Positions 8,863 to 21,394 of a DNA stretch of 64,000 nucleotides are shown here, in pieces (within the stretch, counting starts at the first letter, position 1; every line of letters starts with the position of its first letter). Where the stretch lies: positions 50,793,869 through 50,857,868 of the forward strand of contig NC_046683.1 in NCBI RefSeq assembly GCF_009870125.1, read 5' to 3'. The notes under the pieces were generated by a model. It worked only from the letters and a program-made list of their open reading frames with translations, was not told where the DNA came from and searched no databases. Made by a program: the position numbers and the translations under genes. The stretch is from Drosophila pseudoobscura. Lineage: Eukaryota; Arthropoda; Insecta; Diptera; Drosophilidae.

Positions 8863-11800
8863 ATGCGTGGACGCGGCGGATTCATTCCACGTGGAAGTGG
8901 TAACACACGCGGTGGCTATTACAATAATCGCAACTCGAGCAATTACGTGAACACACGTACCCAGGGAAACTACCGCCCCAACGGGGGACGCTACGAGAAC
9001 AACTACCACAACAACAACAACCGCTACAGCGGTGGAGGAGGAGGAGGCGGTGGCGGCAACAATAGCAACTATGACAACCGCAGCCGCGACAAGTTCACCC
9101 ACCATAATTCGAGCAGCAGCGGGCGCTACGAGTCCAGCTCCAGCCACAAGCGCAACTACAATGTATGTTACGAAACAGAAGTGCTATCGAGCATATTTCC
9201 ATTTGAAAATTCTATTTATTTTCGGCATTCTATTTTTATTGTGTCTAGGATTCATCACGCGATCGCAGCGATGAGCGCAGCAAGCGTCCGCGCATAGACG
9301 TAAGTTAAATATTGACATTTCCTAAACGCTAAGCGCACGTAATTTCTGAGGTTATCATTATGCATTAAGTTGTACGCCGCCATGTTCTCTGTAATGTTAA
9401 TGACTCTTCCAATATTTATAGCACTGTTTGTGGAGTTTAAACGCGGGATTCTATTGAGCGAGCGTTAAAGCAAAACATATCCCAAACAGCGAGCAGCACG
9501 GAACTCAAAGTAGCCAGAAAAAGCACTTTGGGAGCGCGAGAGCGAGTGCTCTATTTACTATATATATATATATATCAAATATATATAACAATATATCTGT
9601 GTTGTCCATAGAGTCAGCAGCGTCGAGGCAACGCATGGCAAATAGGCAAATATTTGGCCAGCGACCGATCGATTTGAGAGTGCAGCCAAAAGGCTGCAGA
9701 TAAATATTGCCTACCACTCAGTCACTCACTAAACTGTCGATCTGAAAGCAATAACTTCTGTATAGAAATGTGATTGAAGCGATTTTGATCTGTAATCTTT
9801 TATCTTGTGCCTTGTACCGTACCATCAGCAGTGCAGTCAATTCTCTCCCCATACCAAATAATCAATAATATAATCAATCCGCCAACAGATAATCTATCTA
9901 TATACGCATATGCGTCTGTGTATCGATCCGAATCTAAAAAATAGCTAAGAGTGTAAAGTTTCTTCATCATGCTACCACACACCTACACGCTGCAGGATAT
10001 ATAACAGCATAATCGTTGCGATAACCACCCACAAATCAGATAAGATCAGAGAGTAATACAGTTTCTATAACAATAGCAGTTCTTTATCATCCAACAAGTA
10101 TATAAATGTTTATATAAATATCTACCTATATTCGATATCACATCAAAAAAAAAAAACAAAACCAAATCAAACAAAATATGCTCCTACACTCCTTCCTACT
10201 CGTCAATCGTCAATAGGATTATCGTCGCACGTCCTCGTCAAACGATCGCAGCGATCGCCCATCGTCATCATCGCAGAACGTTGGCTCCTCATCGTCCAAC
10301 TACCATCAGCGCAGCAACACCGGCGGAAGCGCTAGCTCGAGCTCGTATCGCCCGCGCGATGACTCGAACTCTGGTAGCCGGAATCAGCGCGAGTCGTCAA
10401 TGGGACCGCCAAAGCGTATGATGCGTAGTGTGGCCGGCACCAATTATATATCGCGCCCACGCGGCTCAATGTCCATGCGTGGAGGCGGCATGACACGTGG
10501 AAATATGCGGGTTGGAGCCATGCGCGTTGTGCGTACCCGCAACGTCAACGAGTCCAATGATCTGCGCACCATGCGCCGCCAGTTGCTCTATGCACAGCAG
10601 AAAGATCGGGCTCGCCTGCTTAAGATTCAACAGCTGAAAAGGTAAATAGACAAAAGAAAAATAGAAAACAAAAACCGAGTTATATACGATAAAGTTTATC
10701 CGTAAACGGAGCTTCAATTTATCAATTGTGTGTGTACCAATTTGCATCATTGACCATTGACCAAGATAATAATATGCCAAAGCCAAAGAACTATTTGAAT
10801 ATAACGCGATGCCATTGGCTGGATTGAGATTGAGATCAATTGAGATAAGAGGGCCACCCGCATTCTTCGTAGACAAGTATACAAGTATACATTATTATTG
10901 TTTGTGTGTGATTAGTAGAAATTGAAATTGAAATGTACTAAGCAAAAATAATGACCAACCAACCAACCAACCAACCAATTCAACCAACCAACCAACACCA
11001 GACACTATGACAAGAATAGTAATTTGTTAGCTTATTCCCAGCTTATTCTGTACTAAACACAAAAATTTGCATTTGCATTTGCGCCTCCCTCCCACCTGCA
11101 CATGACTTCAAATTCGAATTCATTCCACCCAAATCAATGTAGCTCGTTGCGCCGCCAACGCCTGGGAGGGAATAGCAGCGATAATTCCAGTGACAATGAG
11201 GACAAGGAGGACGATGATGCTGAGAATAGCAAGAAGAAGAAAGGCAAAGACAATGACGATGACGAAGACGTCGACGAAGACGACGATGATGATGAGAAGG
11301 ATGCCGTCGATGGTGAGAAGAAGGGCGAAAAGAATAAGAAGTCACCTGGCAAAAAGCGCAACAGCAAGTCGGCAAACGAGGACAAGAGTGACGCCGATGG
11401 CGGCGACGATGATGATCATGAACGCGACGACGATGATGATCAGGAGAAGTCCTTGAATGAGTCTGATAGCAAGAATGCCAAAGCCTCAGATGACGACGAC
11501 AAGGTAAAGGCTGAAGATGAGAGTGCCGATGGCGACAAGTCTGAAGACAAGGCCAAATCCAGCACAGCCGATAAGACAGGTAAGAAAAAGGATAAAGATG
11601 GCGACGCCACCAAGGACACTAAGGACTCCAAGTCAAAGAAGACGCCCAGCAAGAAGGAGCGCTCACGCAAAGACAAGGACGACAGTGACGATGAAAACAG
11701 CAAGGACCATCGCAGCTCGCGCCATCGCGACGATGACCACAACAACCGCAAGCGCAGCTTCATTAAGCTCACTTGCGTCCACTGCAACTGCAAGTGTGTG

Positions 11801-13330
11801 ACCTTCAAGGTGGGTGTCTCCTACACCAAACATTCTAATGTGGATCAGCTGCCAGCATTTATTGACGTATTCCCTATATATTCAACCACAGGAGTACAAC
11901 TACCACTTGAACTCGCGCACTCACAAGAACGCGATGCGCCAGGTGGCCCTCAACCAGCGCGCCGATCTACAGCGTATGCGCGCCCGTCAGCGCACCACTC
12001 AGCGCGAGATCGAGGAGAACAGCAAGGAGGAGCACGAATCGCGGTATTGTCGCCTCTGTCGCCTGGCCTACCGCCAGCAAAAGAATCTGCATCAGGCCTC
12101 CGAGCACCACAAGACCATCAAGAAGTTCCTCATGCCCTACTGCGGCTCCTGCCACTTGGCATTCAAGAATGCCATGCTCTATGAGAATCATCGTTGCTCC
12201 CTGGAGCATATCCGCGTAAGTTCATAGTCCCAAAACCCTTTCAAGCATAAATACTGATCAATCTTTTAATTTTGTTTGCAGAACAAGGCCAGAAACGATG
12301 AGTCCGGCTCGGACGATAGCGTCGATGAGCGTGAGATAGATTTAAATAAATTCCTTACGGTGGACTCTGTTGGTGAGACCGATGTCGACGTGATGGATGC
12401 CGATGTGGATGCTATGGTAATGGAGGCTGAAACCGCTCAGAAGAGTACTGACGAGGAGACGCGCAAGCGTGGCATGATTGGCTCGGACTCCATCAAGGCC
12501 ATTGAGGCTTTCTATTGCGGCCTCTGCAATCATTACTCCAATAAGACGGACGATGTTTCTTTGGAGGATTACACCAAAAAGCATTGCCTGCAGCATTCCC
12601 ACGTCAAGGCGTTCTTGCGTCAAAAGGAGGAAACCGAAAAGAAGAACCGTAAGGATGATGAGAACGAGGATGACAAAAAGGCTGGCGATGACGAGGCAGA
12701 TGTCGATGAAGAAATGGATGCGGACCCCAAAATCGATGAGGAGGATGACGAAGACTATGGGGATGCTGAAATTGGCGATGAACCCCAAGATGAGAATCTA
12801 TGGGAAGAGGTCGATAAGGACTTGGGTGACCTGCTCGCCGAAGTGGATCCGATGAGCCACGAGGAGGAGGAAGAAGAGGACGAATCTGTCCTCAACATTG
12901 ACATTGAAAGGTATGTTTTCCCGTTGTCTTTAAATTCAATTGCTAGATTATATAAAACTTGTCTAATTGCAGCGAAAAAAACAAGCTTAAAGATGCCAAA
13001 GAGGAAGCAAATGGCGATGATGAGGAGGAGGAGGAGAAGAAGGCCGCCGCTCCGAAAGAAAATGCGCCAGCAGTCGTCAAGTCTGCAGAGAAAAAGACCA
13101 CCGCTGCCACTGCCGGCGCAGCAGCAGGCTCTGCTACATCCACACCAGCCAAGACACCTGCTGTCAAACAGCCGGTCAAGAAAGCACCGCCCAAGGCAGC
13201 TGCGGCCAAAGTCGGCAAACCAGGCCCGGCTTCAACCAAGCGCAATGTCTTGGTCAATGTGAAACGCACATCGGCGGCGGCCATCAAAGCTGCCACCAAG
13301 TCTAGCAATGCGGCAGCCGATTCCAAGTAA
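8863..13330 (+). CDS. CG8108: CIZ1/AKAP95-like C2H2 zinc-finger nuclear protein
   Basis: Coding exons 8863-9162, 9249-9299, 10217-10641, 11143-11809, 11892-12215, 12282-12910 and 12973-13330. All junctions are GT-AG and in frame, giving 917 residues. The N-terminus is Arg/Gly/Asn-rich (MRGRGGFIPRGSGNTRGGYYNN), like RNA-binding low-complexity regions. Residues about 260-460 are a highly charged Asp/Glu/Lys/Ser region. Zinc-finger-like Cys/His clusters follow at about 468-493 (CVHCNCKC...HLNSRTH), 534-554 (CRLCRLAYRQQKNLHQASEHH), 565-587 (CGSCHLAFKNAMLYENHRCSLEH) and 668-695. The C-terminus is Lys/Ala-rich. The finger region resembles CIZ1 and matrin-type proteins, which suggests a nuclear role in RNA or chromatin. 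The symbol rests on remembered similarity and on its position near CalpB. Confidence 0.85.
9300..10216 (+). other. Intron 3 of the CIZ1-like gene
   Basis: 917-bp intron with good GTAAGT and TAG ends. It carries an AT dinucleotide run near 9558-9590 and a poly(A) run at about 10146-10158. No other feature seen. Confidence 0.75.
10642..11142 (+). repeat. Intron 4 of the CIZ1-like gene with (CCAA)n tract
   Basis: The intron holds a CCAA/CAAC tetranucleotide microsatellite at about 10953-10996, directly upstream of the acceptor region. Nothing else noted. Confidence 0.7.
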
Positions 13331-13533
13331 GCTGGAAGCAAGCACCAACAAAAATAACAATAGTAACAAAAAATATTAATGTACCAACAAAAACAACAAC
13401 AACCAAAACCCAGTGATTTGGTTGCAACAAAAAACATATTTAAAATATAACTAAACTTTAGCTCACGAAAATTACATACAGCACAGCAGCAAGAAAGAGC
13501 TCTTATCGTCATATAATCGAGCCCGGCCTGTGT

Positions 13534-13539
13534 AATAAA
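13534..13539 (+). terminator. Poly(A) signal of the CIZ1-like gene
   Basis: AATAAA 204 bp after the stop codon, in a 3' UTR rich in CAA and AAC. Confidence 0.55.
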
Positions 13540-16500
13540 TGTCTAGACCTAAATCAACCAACTTGTTGTACATATCTGGCGTGTACTTATTCGACGATTG
13601 GATTGGAGCATGCATGTGGAGTACTTTTGGGGTACCTTTCGCTGTGCCACTCGACCGTTTCGCGCTGGGCCTTTCTAAACTGGCAGCATCGCGGACAAGT
13701 GCGCCTGCCTGCCACCTGGCCCGAACAATGGCAGCGAAATGCCTTTCGGTCGCCAATTTGCTGCCCCCTTCAAGGTGGTTACATGTAATTGTCAGCCTCA
13801 GCTGAGAGATATCCCCACAAACGTGAAATGGCGCACGCTAAATGTGATTAAGCGATGGCTGCAGACCTTGCCTGGGGAGCCCTTGCCGCCTAACGTTTTG
13901 TTGCATATAGGGACTGCAGTGTAATTGAGACCCATTTCTGTTTACTGTAGCTTAACTATTCCGTGTTAGTTTCCCCCAATCATTCTTAATGTAAGCGGAA
14001 AGCTAAGCTGAGGCTTGACATTGAATAACCCACCGCTTATCTCTTTGTCTGGAGAGTGGTCGATTTTGGCGTGATGCTGCTCGCCCTCTTCCTTATTCCA
14101 TTGGATGTACGAGTATAAATGTATTTATTAACCTATTGGGCGGCCCAAGCGTTGCACTGTCTGCTCCCACTGCCGTTTTCCGTTTTCGTTACCATTTCCG
14201 CTTGCCGCACTAACGGTAACCGCCAACCGCTTGCTACTTGCCACTTGGCGGTGTGGCAGTGGCAAAAGACAATGCCAATGCAGTGGCAAACGAAAGGAAA
14301 ATACATTTCATTTCATAATTTTTCTACATATTTTTGCCAAATTAACTTTCACTGCATGTCTCCGTAGGATTATGTGGAAGTGGATTTTGAAACCGCGAGA
14401 CGAGATCCCCCCGTACGCGAGTGGCTTCGGTTATTATGCAATCTGTCATTTTATATGCGTGTTCGTGTGAGAGGTCTTCGGTCTTGGTCTTCCCAATGAT
14501 CCCAGCTGCTTCCTTTCTACCTACCACACTCTTAAGTGGGGCTCAGAGTCAGACAATGTCAAGTTTTGATTTGATTACGATTACGTTAGTGGTACAGCGG
14601 CAGCAGGTTTTGCCAGATCCCGGACTGGCTAAAGTGAGATGAGGCCCCCTCTATCCAGCTGGAGCTAATCCCTGGCAATCGCTCATTCAGTTCGGGTAAA
14701 TTGCATTCATGTTTTGACGCCAGATTTATGCGCACATTGTTCTGTCTGTGTCTGCCACAAATCCGGTTTTTGCCTCAAGCGCCGAAGCTCCGATCCATTG
14801 TTGCCTCTGCCCCTTTGCCTTAGCCTTTGCCTAGGTATTACTATTAACATTTAATTTGTGATTCCAAGTCAATGCTGAGACCGACCGCAGCTTTTTAGTT
14901 ACGTTTTTGCTTTTCGGCGCTTCTATTAAGAAATTTTCAACGGCAATGGTTGATTTTGTGTTGGTTTTTTTTTGCCGTGGCGTCTGCCATCTTCCTGTTG
15001 CTTGGCCACTTTTTTTGCCCACTGCTTTGGTTTTAAATGCCAAGGTGGTGTGCTTGCCGCTGGGACTCGGAATCCAGTTATCAGCGGACACACAATTTGG
15101 TTAATGCCACCAGCACTTGGACGCATTCGTTATACTTATGTGTGCGGAATCTAAGAATCAGAAGCAGCTCATAAATTGTGTTAAATGGAATCGTTTGACG
15201 GTTCTATTGAAATGTCAGTGGATGCTAGTGGATGCCAGTGGATACCAGTGGATTTTATGTTGCCCATGGCCAACCATCGCAGAACCGACCGATGTGCGAT
15301 GTGCGGGTGCGTGGCTAATTGCTGGTCTTTGGCCAAAATGCTTTGTTGTGCACATTTTCACATCGTTAAATATATGTTTATTTGTCTTTTGCTTGGCCCA
15401 GGGATTATTTCTGTTTCTGTTTCTGTCTGTTTTCTCTTGTAAAGAGCCTTGGCACTCAAAGACCCGGCGCGGGAATTTGCATACATTTACAAAAGCGCCG
15501 AGATTAAAGAAATATATGTATGTTGGTAATGATTTGATTGTGGATTGTGGGCATTAGTAATCTGCGATTTGTCGCTGTCTTTGTGTTTTGTGCGAAATTG
15601 GCAATACTATAAGTAGAAAAAAATATAACTGTTAACGTCGATTGCCGACTGGTTCGCTATGCAACATGTCGCGACATACTACCGAACTACTTATCAAACC
15701 GAAGTTGTGGAATTCCAATGGCTGCTAATAATCAAATGTAATGTGTGAAAATTTCACACAGTTCTTGGCCGCAACCGCAAGCATTTACAAGACAAGTTAA
15801 TTGTGGTACTGCTGCTTATGGCCAAGCCAGTAGCCATGGCCAAGCGGCCAATTGGGACAATAGGCAAATGCACTTTATGGATGATGGACCCAGTTCCGCC
15901 TTGCTTCGGTAGTGTTGTGCAACCGCGCGATAACAATTTTTAGCACGCAATTCAAATGAGCCACGAGGAGATCTCTGGGACCAGATACCAGATACCGCTG
16001 CATGTGGAACTGCCGGCAGGTTATAATCTAATTAAGGCAACCCGTGTGCCAGAGCCAGAGCCGAGCCAGAGCCTGAGCCGATGAAGCAGATCTTCTGTAT
16101 TGCCGTATACATACATATATATGTATATATTCTTCTCACGCCCAAAATGTAAATGAAGTTATCCGGGTGTGTCAGTGGAGTCAGTCGGAAGGGGGCAGGG
16201 GGCCAAGAGCCACTTGGCTAATGCCAAGCCAAGACAGCCGCCAACGACGAAAGCTACGGGTTTACATGCCTCGCTGCCTGCGACTACAGCTCCGACGATT
16301 TGGTACTAGTGTGAAAATCTTGTTTCTCCTTCTTTTTCTTATTTTATGAATATTTTTCAACACTCATTCATAAGTCTGTCATTGTCCGTGTGTGCTCATT
16401 GTTCGCGACCAGAGATTTGGGTACGAGTGAGCATTGTAGGGTGGTAGAGGGGGGCCCCTGATGATTGCAACGCTTTCCCGATTTCATTCATTAAAGTCTG

Positions 16501-19500
16501 CGATTTATGGTGCAATCGGAATGGTGGGGAAAACAATGAGCGAGTCATCTGATCAGTGCGTAACAATCGACACGTCAAAGAAAGCTTTTCTTCACCCTCT
16601 GATCTCTGACATTTGACGACTCCTCCAATTGCCCAATCGATGCGATCGAGTATTCACTGACTCGATATATTATATGTATACATATAGGAGTCCATTAATA
16701 CCCACAAGGTCGCCAAGTCGGTAGAGAGATGCCGCCTCTCATAGAAATGATCATAACCATAGACACGATCGCGTATACTCACATCAATTGACTGGCCCCC
16801 TGCCTCATTATCGTATCTGGCTTGGCGTGAATGGAAAGCATTAAGTTATTGCCCCGCCGACACCACTCCGCAGACAGCAGATAGCAGACATTATAGCCGA
16901 TATATGGATTTAGAGCTGGTCCAAATTAACACACAAGCGTTCGCTGGGGTGGTGAAAATCCACATGAAGTGCTTAAGCTGGTCATTAAATGCTGCCCAGG
17001 TATTTGCTGCGATTATACGAAACACTTGAGACTGCTCTCCAATATTAAAAACCAGGAAAAGGCCGAAAATCATATAACAATGCAAGTCAAAAGTCAGGCA
17101 AACCAAAGATTCCCCCTTCCCAGACATCATGATCATGTAATCTCAGCCAGCCCCTCTGCCATCTACCATCTACCATCTCATGGAAATCCTCTACAGTTGA
17201 GTGGTCCTGGACGCTATACTTTGGCCAAGCTCATTAGCAAATTATTTTGGTGTTTGCATGGGGGGGCCACGCTTCAATGGAACCGAGAGGGACCCAACCC
17301 GGACACGGACCCCCAGACGGACAGGGATTGTCGCTCGTTCAGATCACGAAATATGTATGGCCTATGCTTGAGTAGTTCCAAAAGCGTTTTCCATTTTGGA
17401 GCAGTTTAATTGTATTTAAATGAGTTAGAATGCACTTTTCATTTTCATTTCGCCATTTACTCTACAGTTTTTTTTTTTTTTATGATTCATAAATTGTTCA
17501 CTCTGACGTTTATAGTCGGTCTAGTCTGGTCTGGCCTGGTCTGGTCTAGAGGGGAGGTCTGGAAACGTAATTGATAGATACAAATCTGTGTCTGCCGTCT
17601 AGACGGACAGATACGATAGGATATCTCAGTTGAAGACATTTATTTGCGCTCGGCAAGCAGATGTTTATGAGCCATGTTGGGCATAAGGTAAAGAATTTGC
17701 AGTCATAACCTGGTTTAATGGTAGCGAATGTCTCTTGTCATCTGAGTACTTTTTAGGCAGCAAGCAGATTGCTTTTAGTCATGGGTTATCGCTGGTATGT
17801 GTCCATCTTAATGTGTGTCCCATAAACTTGTCCTTTAGACTATATAAGACTATATATAAATGTCTATACAACGAACGTATAACGAATACCCCTTGAGGTA
17901 TATTATTCTTTTGTCCACTCAACTATATTAAGTACATGCTACATAAAAACCTCTGTCAAACGTATGAGTGCAAACAAAAAAATCCTTTAAATACTGTACC
18001 CCTTTGTTGCACAGTTGAAATAGCCAAGATCCTTTGCAGTGTATTTTTGGCTTCAACAGAGTATTGATTATCCCATTGCAGGTAAGATCAACTGGGGATA
18101 TGTGTATCCGAAATGCTTATGGCTGAGAGCTACCGCATAGTCGCAAGAGTGGTGTAGTTCACCGGAATGGCATTTTAATTGTCATCTGACGCTGGTAAAT
18201 TACACATTATTTATACTGAGTACTGGCATTAACATTTACCCTGTCATATGGCGCTATCCATGGCAATTTTAACTACAGCCTGGCGATACATTTTCTTTTT
18301 GTTTGTAGCTGTGCAATGCTCTGCTGTGGCGTGTGGTTTGGTATCTTCACAGGTCACCCCACAGACGATTCGATTGTGCAATTTCATTGTCCAACCACTT
18401 TTCATTAACAACGGCGGCAGTGGCAGTGGCAGAGGCAGAGCCAGAGGTACCAACATGAGGTAGAGGCATGTAAAAAAAACGTCAAAATGTATCCACAGAG
18501 TTGCCAATTAAGACCTCAGCAAATGTTTTCGGTCAACTGCGAGTCCGAATGCAAGTTCCCGAGTATATCAAAAGCATAAACTAAATGTTAAGGTTGACTC
18601 TGTCCGAGTCGATAAATTGATACACATAAAATTTGGAGCATAAAACTGTCGGAGGGAAAAAATTGCAGCAGCGAATGTGAATGTGAATGTGGATGTAGAA
18701 TTGCTGAATGCAAATGCCAAAATGTGAACTGAACTGCCAGTGGAGCTTGAGAGCATCACCATCGTCGTCATCATCATCAGCATCCACGTCATGATCAGCA
18801 TTGATTTAAGTGGAGTCAACTGGAAACTGTTGCATTTCTGGTTGCAACTTCAACAAAAAGCAGCAGCAGCAACAAGCACTTGAAATTAAAAGCAGCTGAA
18901 GACAGCAAAAAAAAAAAAAAAACAGAAACTAATACAATAATAAATAGTAGTAAAAGAAAAGAAGATGTTGCCACTGCATTTGTTGCTGCTGCTGCTGCTG
19001 ATGGCATCGTCTGCTGTTTCTGCTGCTGCTGCAGTTGTTGACTTGCATGCCATGCAACAATTTCACAAGCGGCACGCAGACAACTAAATGACAATGTGAA
19101 CAAAATAACAACAACAGAAGCAGCATCAGTGGCAGCGGCGGCAACCAGGAGAATTTATAATAAGTAACTCTCTTGCTGCCACCGCCGCCACCGCTGCTGC
19201 TGCTGCTGCTGCTGTTGTTGCACCAACTCTGATCAATGTTGCGCAAAAAAAAAGACAAAACAAAACAAAAGCTGCAGCCGCAAATCTTCCACTTAATTAT
19301 AAACTTATTTATTTGGTTAGTTTGCAGCCAAACTGTCCTAATCAATTTGCTAAGGATGAGGAAATGGCAGCCGGGGAGCTTGCATCAGCATCGCCAATTT
19401 CCACGGATTTCCTCAGCGCCAAATTTCACAGCTACCGTGTTAACTTTGACACCACCAACGCAGATCCGAACCCATACCCAAACCCAGACCAAAACCAAAA

Positions 19501-20583
19501 CCAAAACCGAACCCAAACCCAAACCCAAAAGGAGACCAATCCATGGACGTGGACGTGGATGTGGATGTGGCCTGGCATTAGCATTAGGTAAGCTCCTCAA
19601 TTAACTCGCACGGCAATTGCCCAAATTGGCCACCGACTTGACTCCGTCCGTCAGCCGGAGATCGAAATTGATGCTGCCAGCTCTCTGCCAGGGGTTAAGT
19701 GTAGCTGCCCACGCATGCGCTGAAATGTTAATTCTCAATCCTCACCCGACACTGCCACCACAGTGGTACGAGTCCTGCCAACAAACAAAGAGACTTCCAG
19801 ACCACCTCTAGAAACGGCATCATACTCGAGGATGTTCCTTCAGAAGGGACTGTTCCTTACTTGGTGCTTGTGCTGGAATACATTTTGTTTCCTTTTTCCC
19901 CTTTTGTTGGTCGCTATCGATCCCTTTTCCACATGTCGCTGGCACACTGTGCCACACTGTGCGGCAATTGCAAATGTCAAACGAAAGACTTAAGCAGCGA
20001 ACTTGCTCAAAGGGGCTGGATCTAAGACTGGGCTGGGGCTTAAGCATATTAAATATGCAATGCTAATGCAAATCGATACTCGCATCCGAATCGAAAACGC
20101 TTGTTAAAAGTAATGCGCCCAATTTGCAATGGCAATACGACTAGAAGCCAAAGCCATAGCCACAGCCACTGCCACAGATAAAGGTAAGACCAAAGCCAAA
20201 ATAAAAGTGCCCTTTAGCCTCGACCAGCCCAAATAGCCATGGCCGGCAGCCGTCGTCTTCTGGGCGTACGAGTGTGTGCAGAGTCATACTCTGTGGCAGA
20301 GAGGGTGGGCGGGCAATTTAGTGTCACGTTAGCATTTTGGGGCGCTTCCAGGCGGCAGTCAAATGCCCGAGCCTTGCCATTAGGCGGGCGGTTAACTAGC
20401 GGTTAGCCACCGACAGAGCCGTCAACGTTCAATTGGCCCCCTGAAAACGGAATCGCAGACGCAGTCGGATAGTTGGGATAGGAGTTGGACTCGGCTTCGG
20501 ATTCCGATTCAAAGTGGAGGAGCAGCAGACGATGTTGTGGCGGCCGCAGACAGACCTTTCTCTTTGTGTTGGTGCTGGATGGT

Positions 20584-20618
<35 letters not shown>

Positions 20619-20700
20619 TTGGCTTGCTGATCTGGCCTGGCCCGGCACGACGAGCCGCAAAGGTCGGCCGCAGTACTCGGTTCGGCTCTCGGCCAAGACG
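13540..20700. other. 7-kb spacer without a recognised gene
   Basis: Many open frames occur, but none has a protein-like composition, good splice sites in series, or a familiar motif. Visible items are a decamer tandem repeat (AGTGGATGCC type) at 15220-15255, a CTGGT pentamer tract at 17516-17549 and a poly(T) run near 17468. There are GCTGCT/CAG tracts near 18985-19040 and 19190-19220. (AACCCA)-type and (GGACGT)-type hexamers lie at 19468-19572, and a GCCAAA/GCCACA tract at 20150-20180. It is probably regulatory or intergenic DNA. Confidence 0.5.
20581..20625 (+). repeat. (CTGG)n microsatellite
   Basis: About ten near-perfect copies of the tetranucleotide GGCT/CTGG, some 95 bp upstream of a TATA box. 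Confidence 0.9.
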
Positions 20701-20718
20701 AGTCTCGGCCACGGGTTT

Positions 20719-20726
20719 TATAAATA
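20719..20726 (+). promoter_or_regulatory. TATA box of the secreted Gln-rich protein gene
   Basis: TATAAATA. A start site would be expected near 20750. A noncoding exon could then run to the donor ACG|GTAAAG near 20849, and a 5'-UTR intron would end at TGTTGCAG at 21139, upstream of the signal-peptide exon. The exon arrangement is inferred from splice signals alone. Confidence 0.5.
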
Positions 20727-21394
20727 CAAGTGTTGGCCGCACAACGGCAAAGATTCGTTGCTGAACGTGCAGCGCGCGCGATCCATTAAATCCCATCCGA
20801 CTAGACTCGACTCGACTCGATTCACTCTCCTTGCAGGAAAGACACGGTAAAGCATCGATTCATCCATCCGTCATCTTTGGAGCGTTACTAAATTCGCGCC
20901 AAAGAAAATCTGTTGCAAGACGCATCCAAGGATTACGGGATACGAGTGCCAATTGAGTTTTGGATTGAGACTACTCGCAAGACTCCAATTCAGATGCAAA
21001 TTCAAATTCAGTTTCGCTTTCGGTTTCGCAATGTTTCGGTGCCAATGTTGGATTGTGTCGAATCTTCAATTATATAACTAAAAAAATAATAATCGCCGTC
21101 TCTGTGTCGTGTTTTTCTATTTTTGTTTTTTGTTGCAGCCGGCAATGCTCAATGCAGATGCAGCAGATGCAGCCATCGTAACCCCCTGACTGCCTGACAA
21201 GGAAACAACCGAAAAACAACAACTGACAAAATATCCCCAGTGACTGTGAAAGTAACCAACGGACAGATCCAGATACAGATATTCAATTACTAGTCTCTTT
21301 GGCATTGCCTAGGGCCTGTTATTTTTTGTTGTTGTTGTTTTTTTTTGTTGTTGCTGTTGGCGGTGTGGCAGTTGTGTCGGAGTGCTGCAACACC

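Noticed and set aside
11134-11808. Long open frames on both strands opposite the CIZ1-like acidic region
   Set aside because: They mirror GAC/GAT/AAG-rich codons of the real exon and translate to Ser/Leu/Arg low-complexity strings.
19468-19531. Telomere-like (AACCCA)n tract
   Set aside because: It is degenerate, short and internal, and Drosophila telomeres do not use such a repeat. It fits the general hexamer microsatellites of the window.
20403-20850. Open frames with WLAGWLAG or QPASQPAS repeats
   Set aside because: They are translations of the (CTGG)n microsatellite and have no splice or promoter support.
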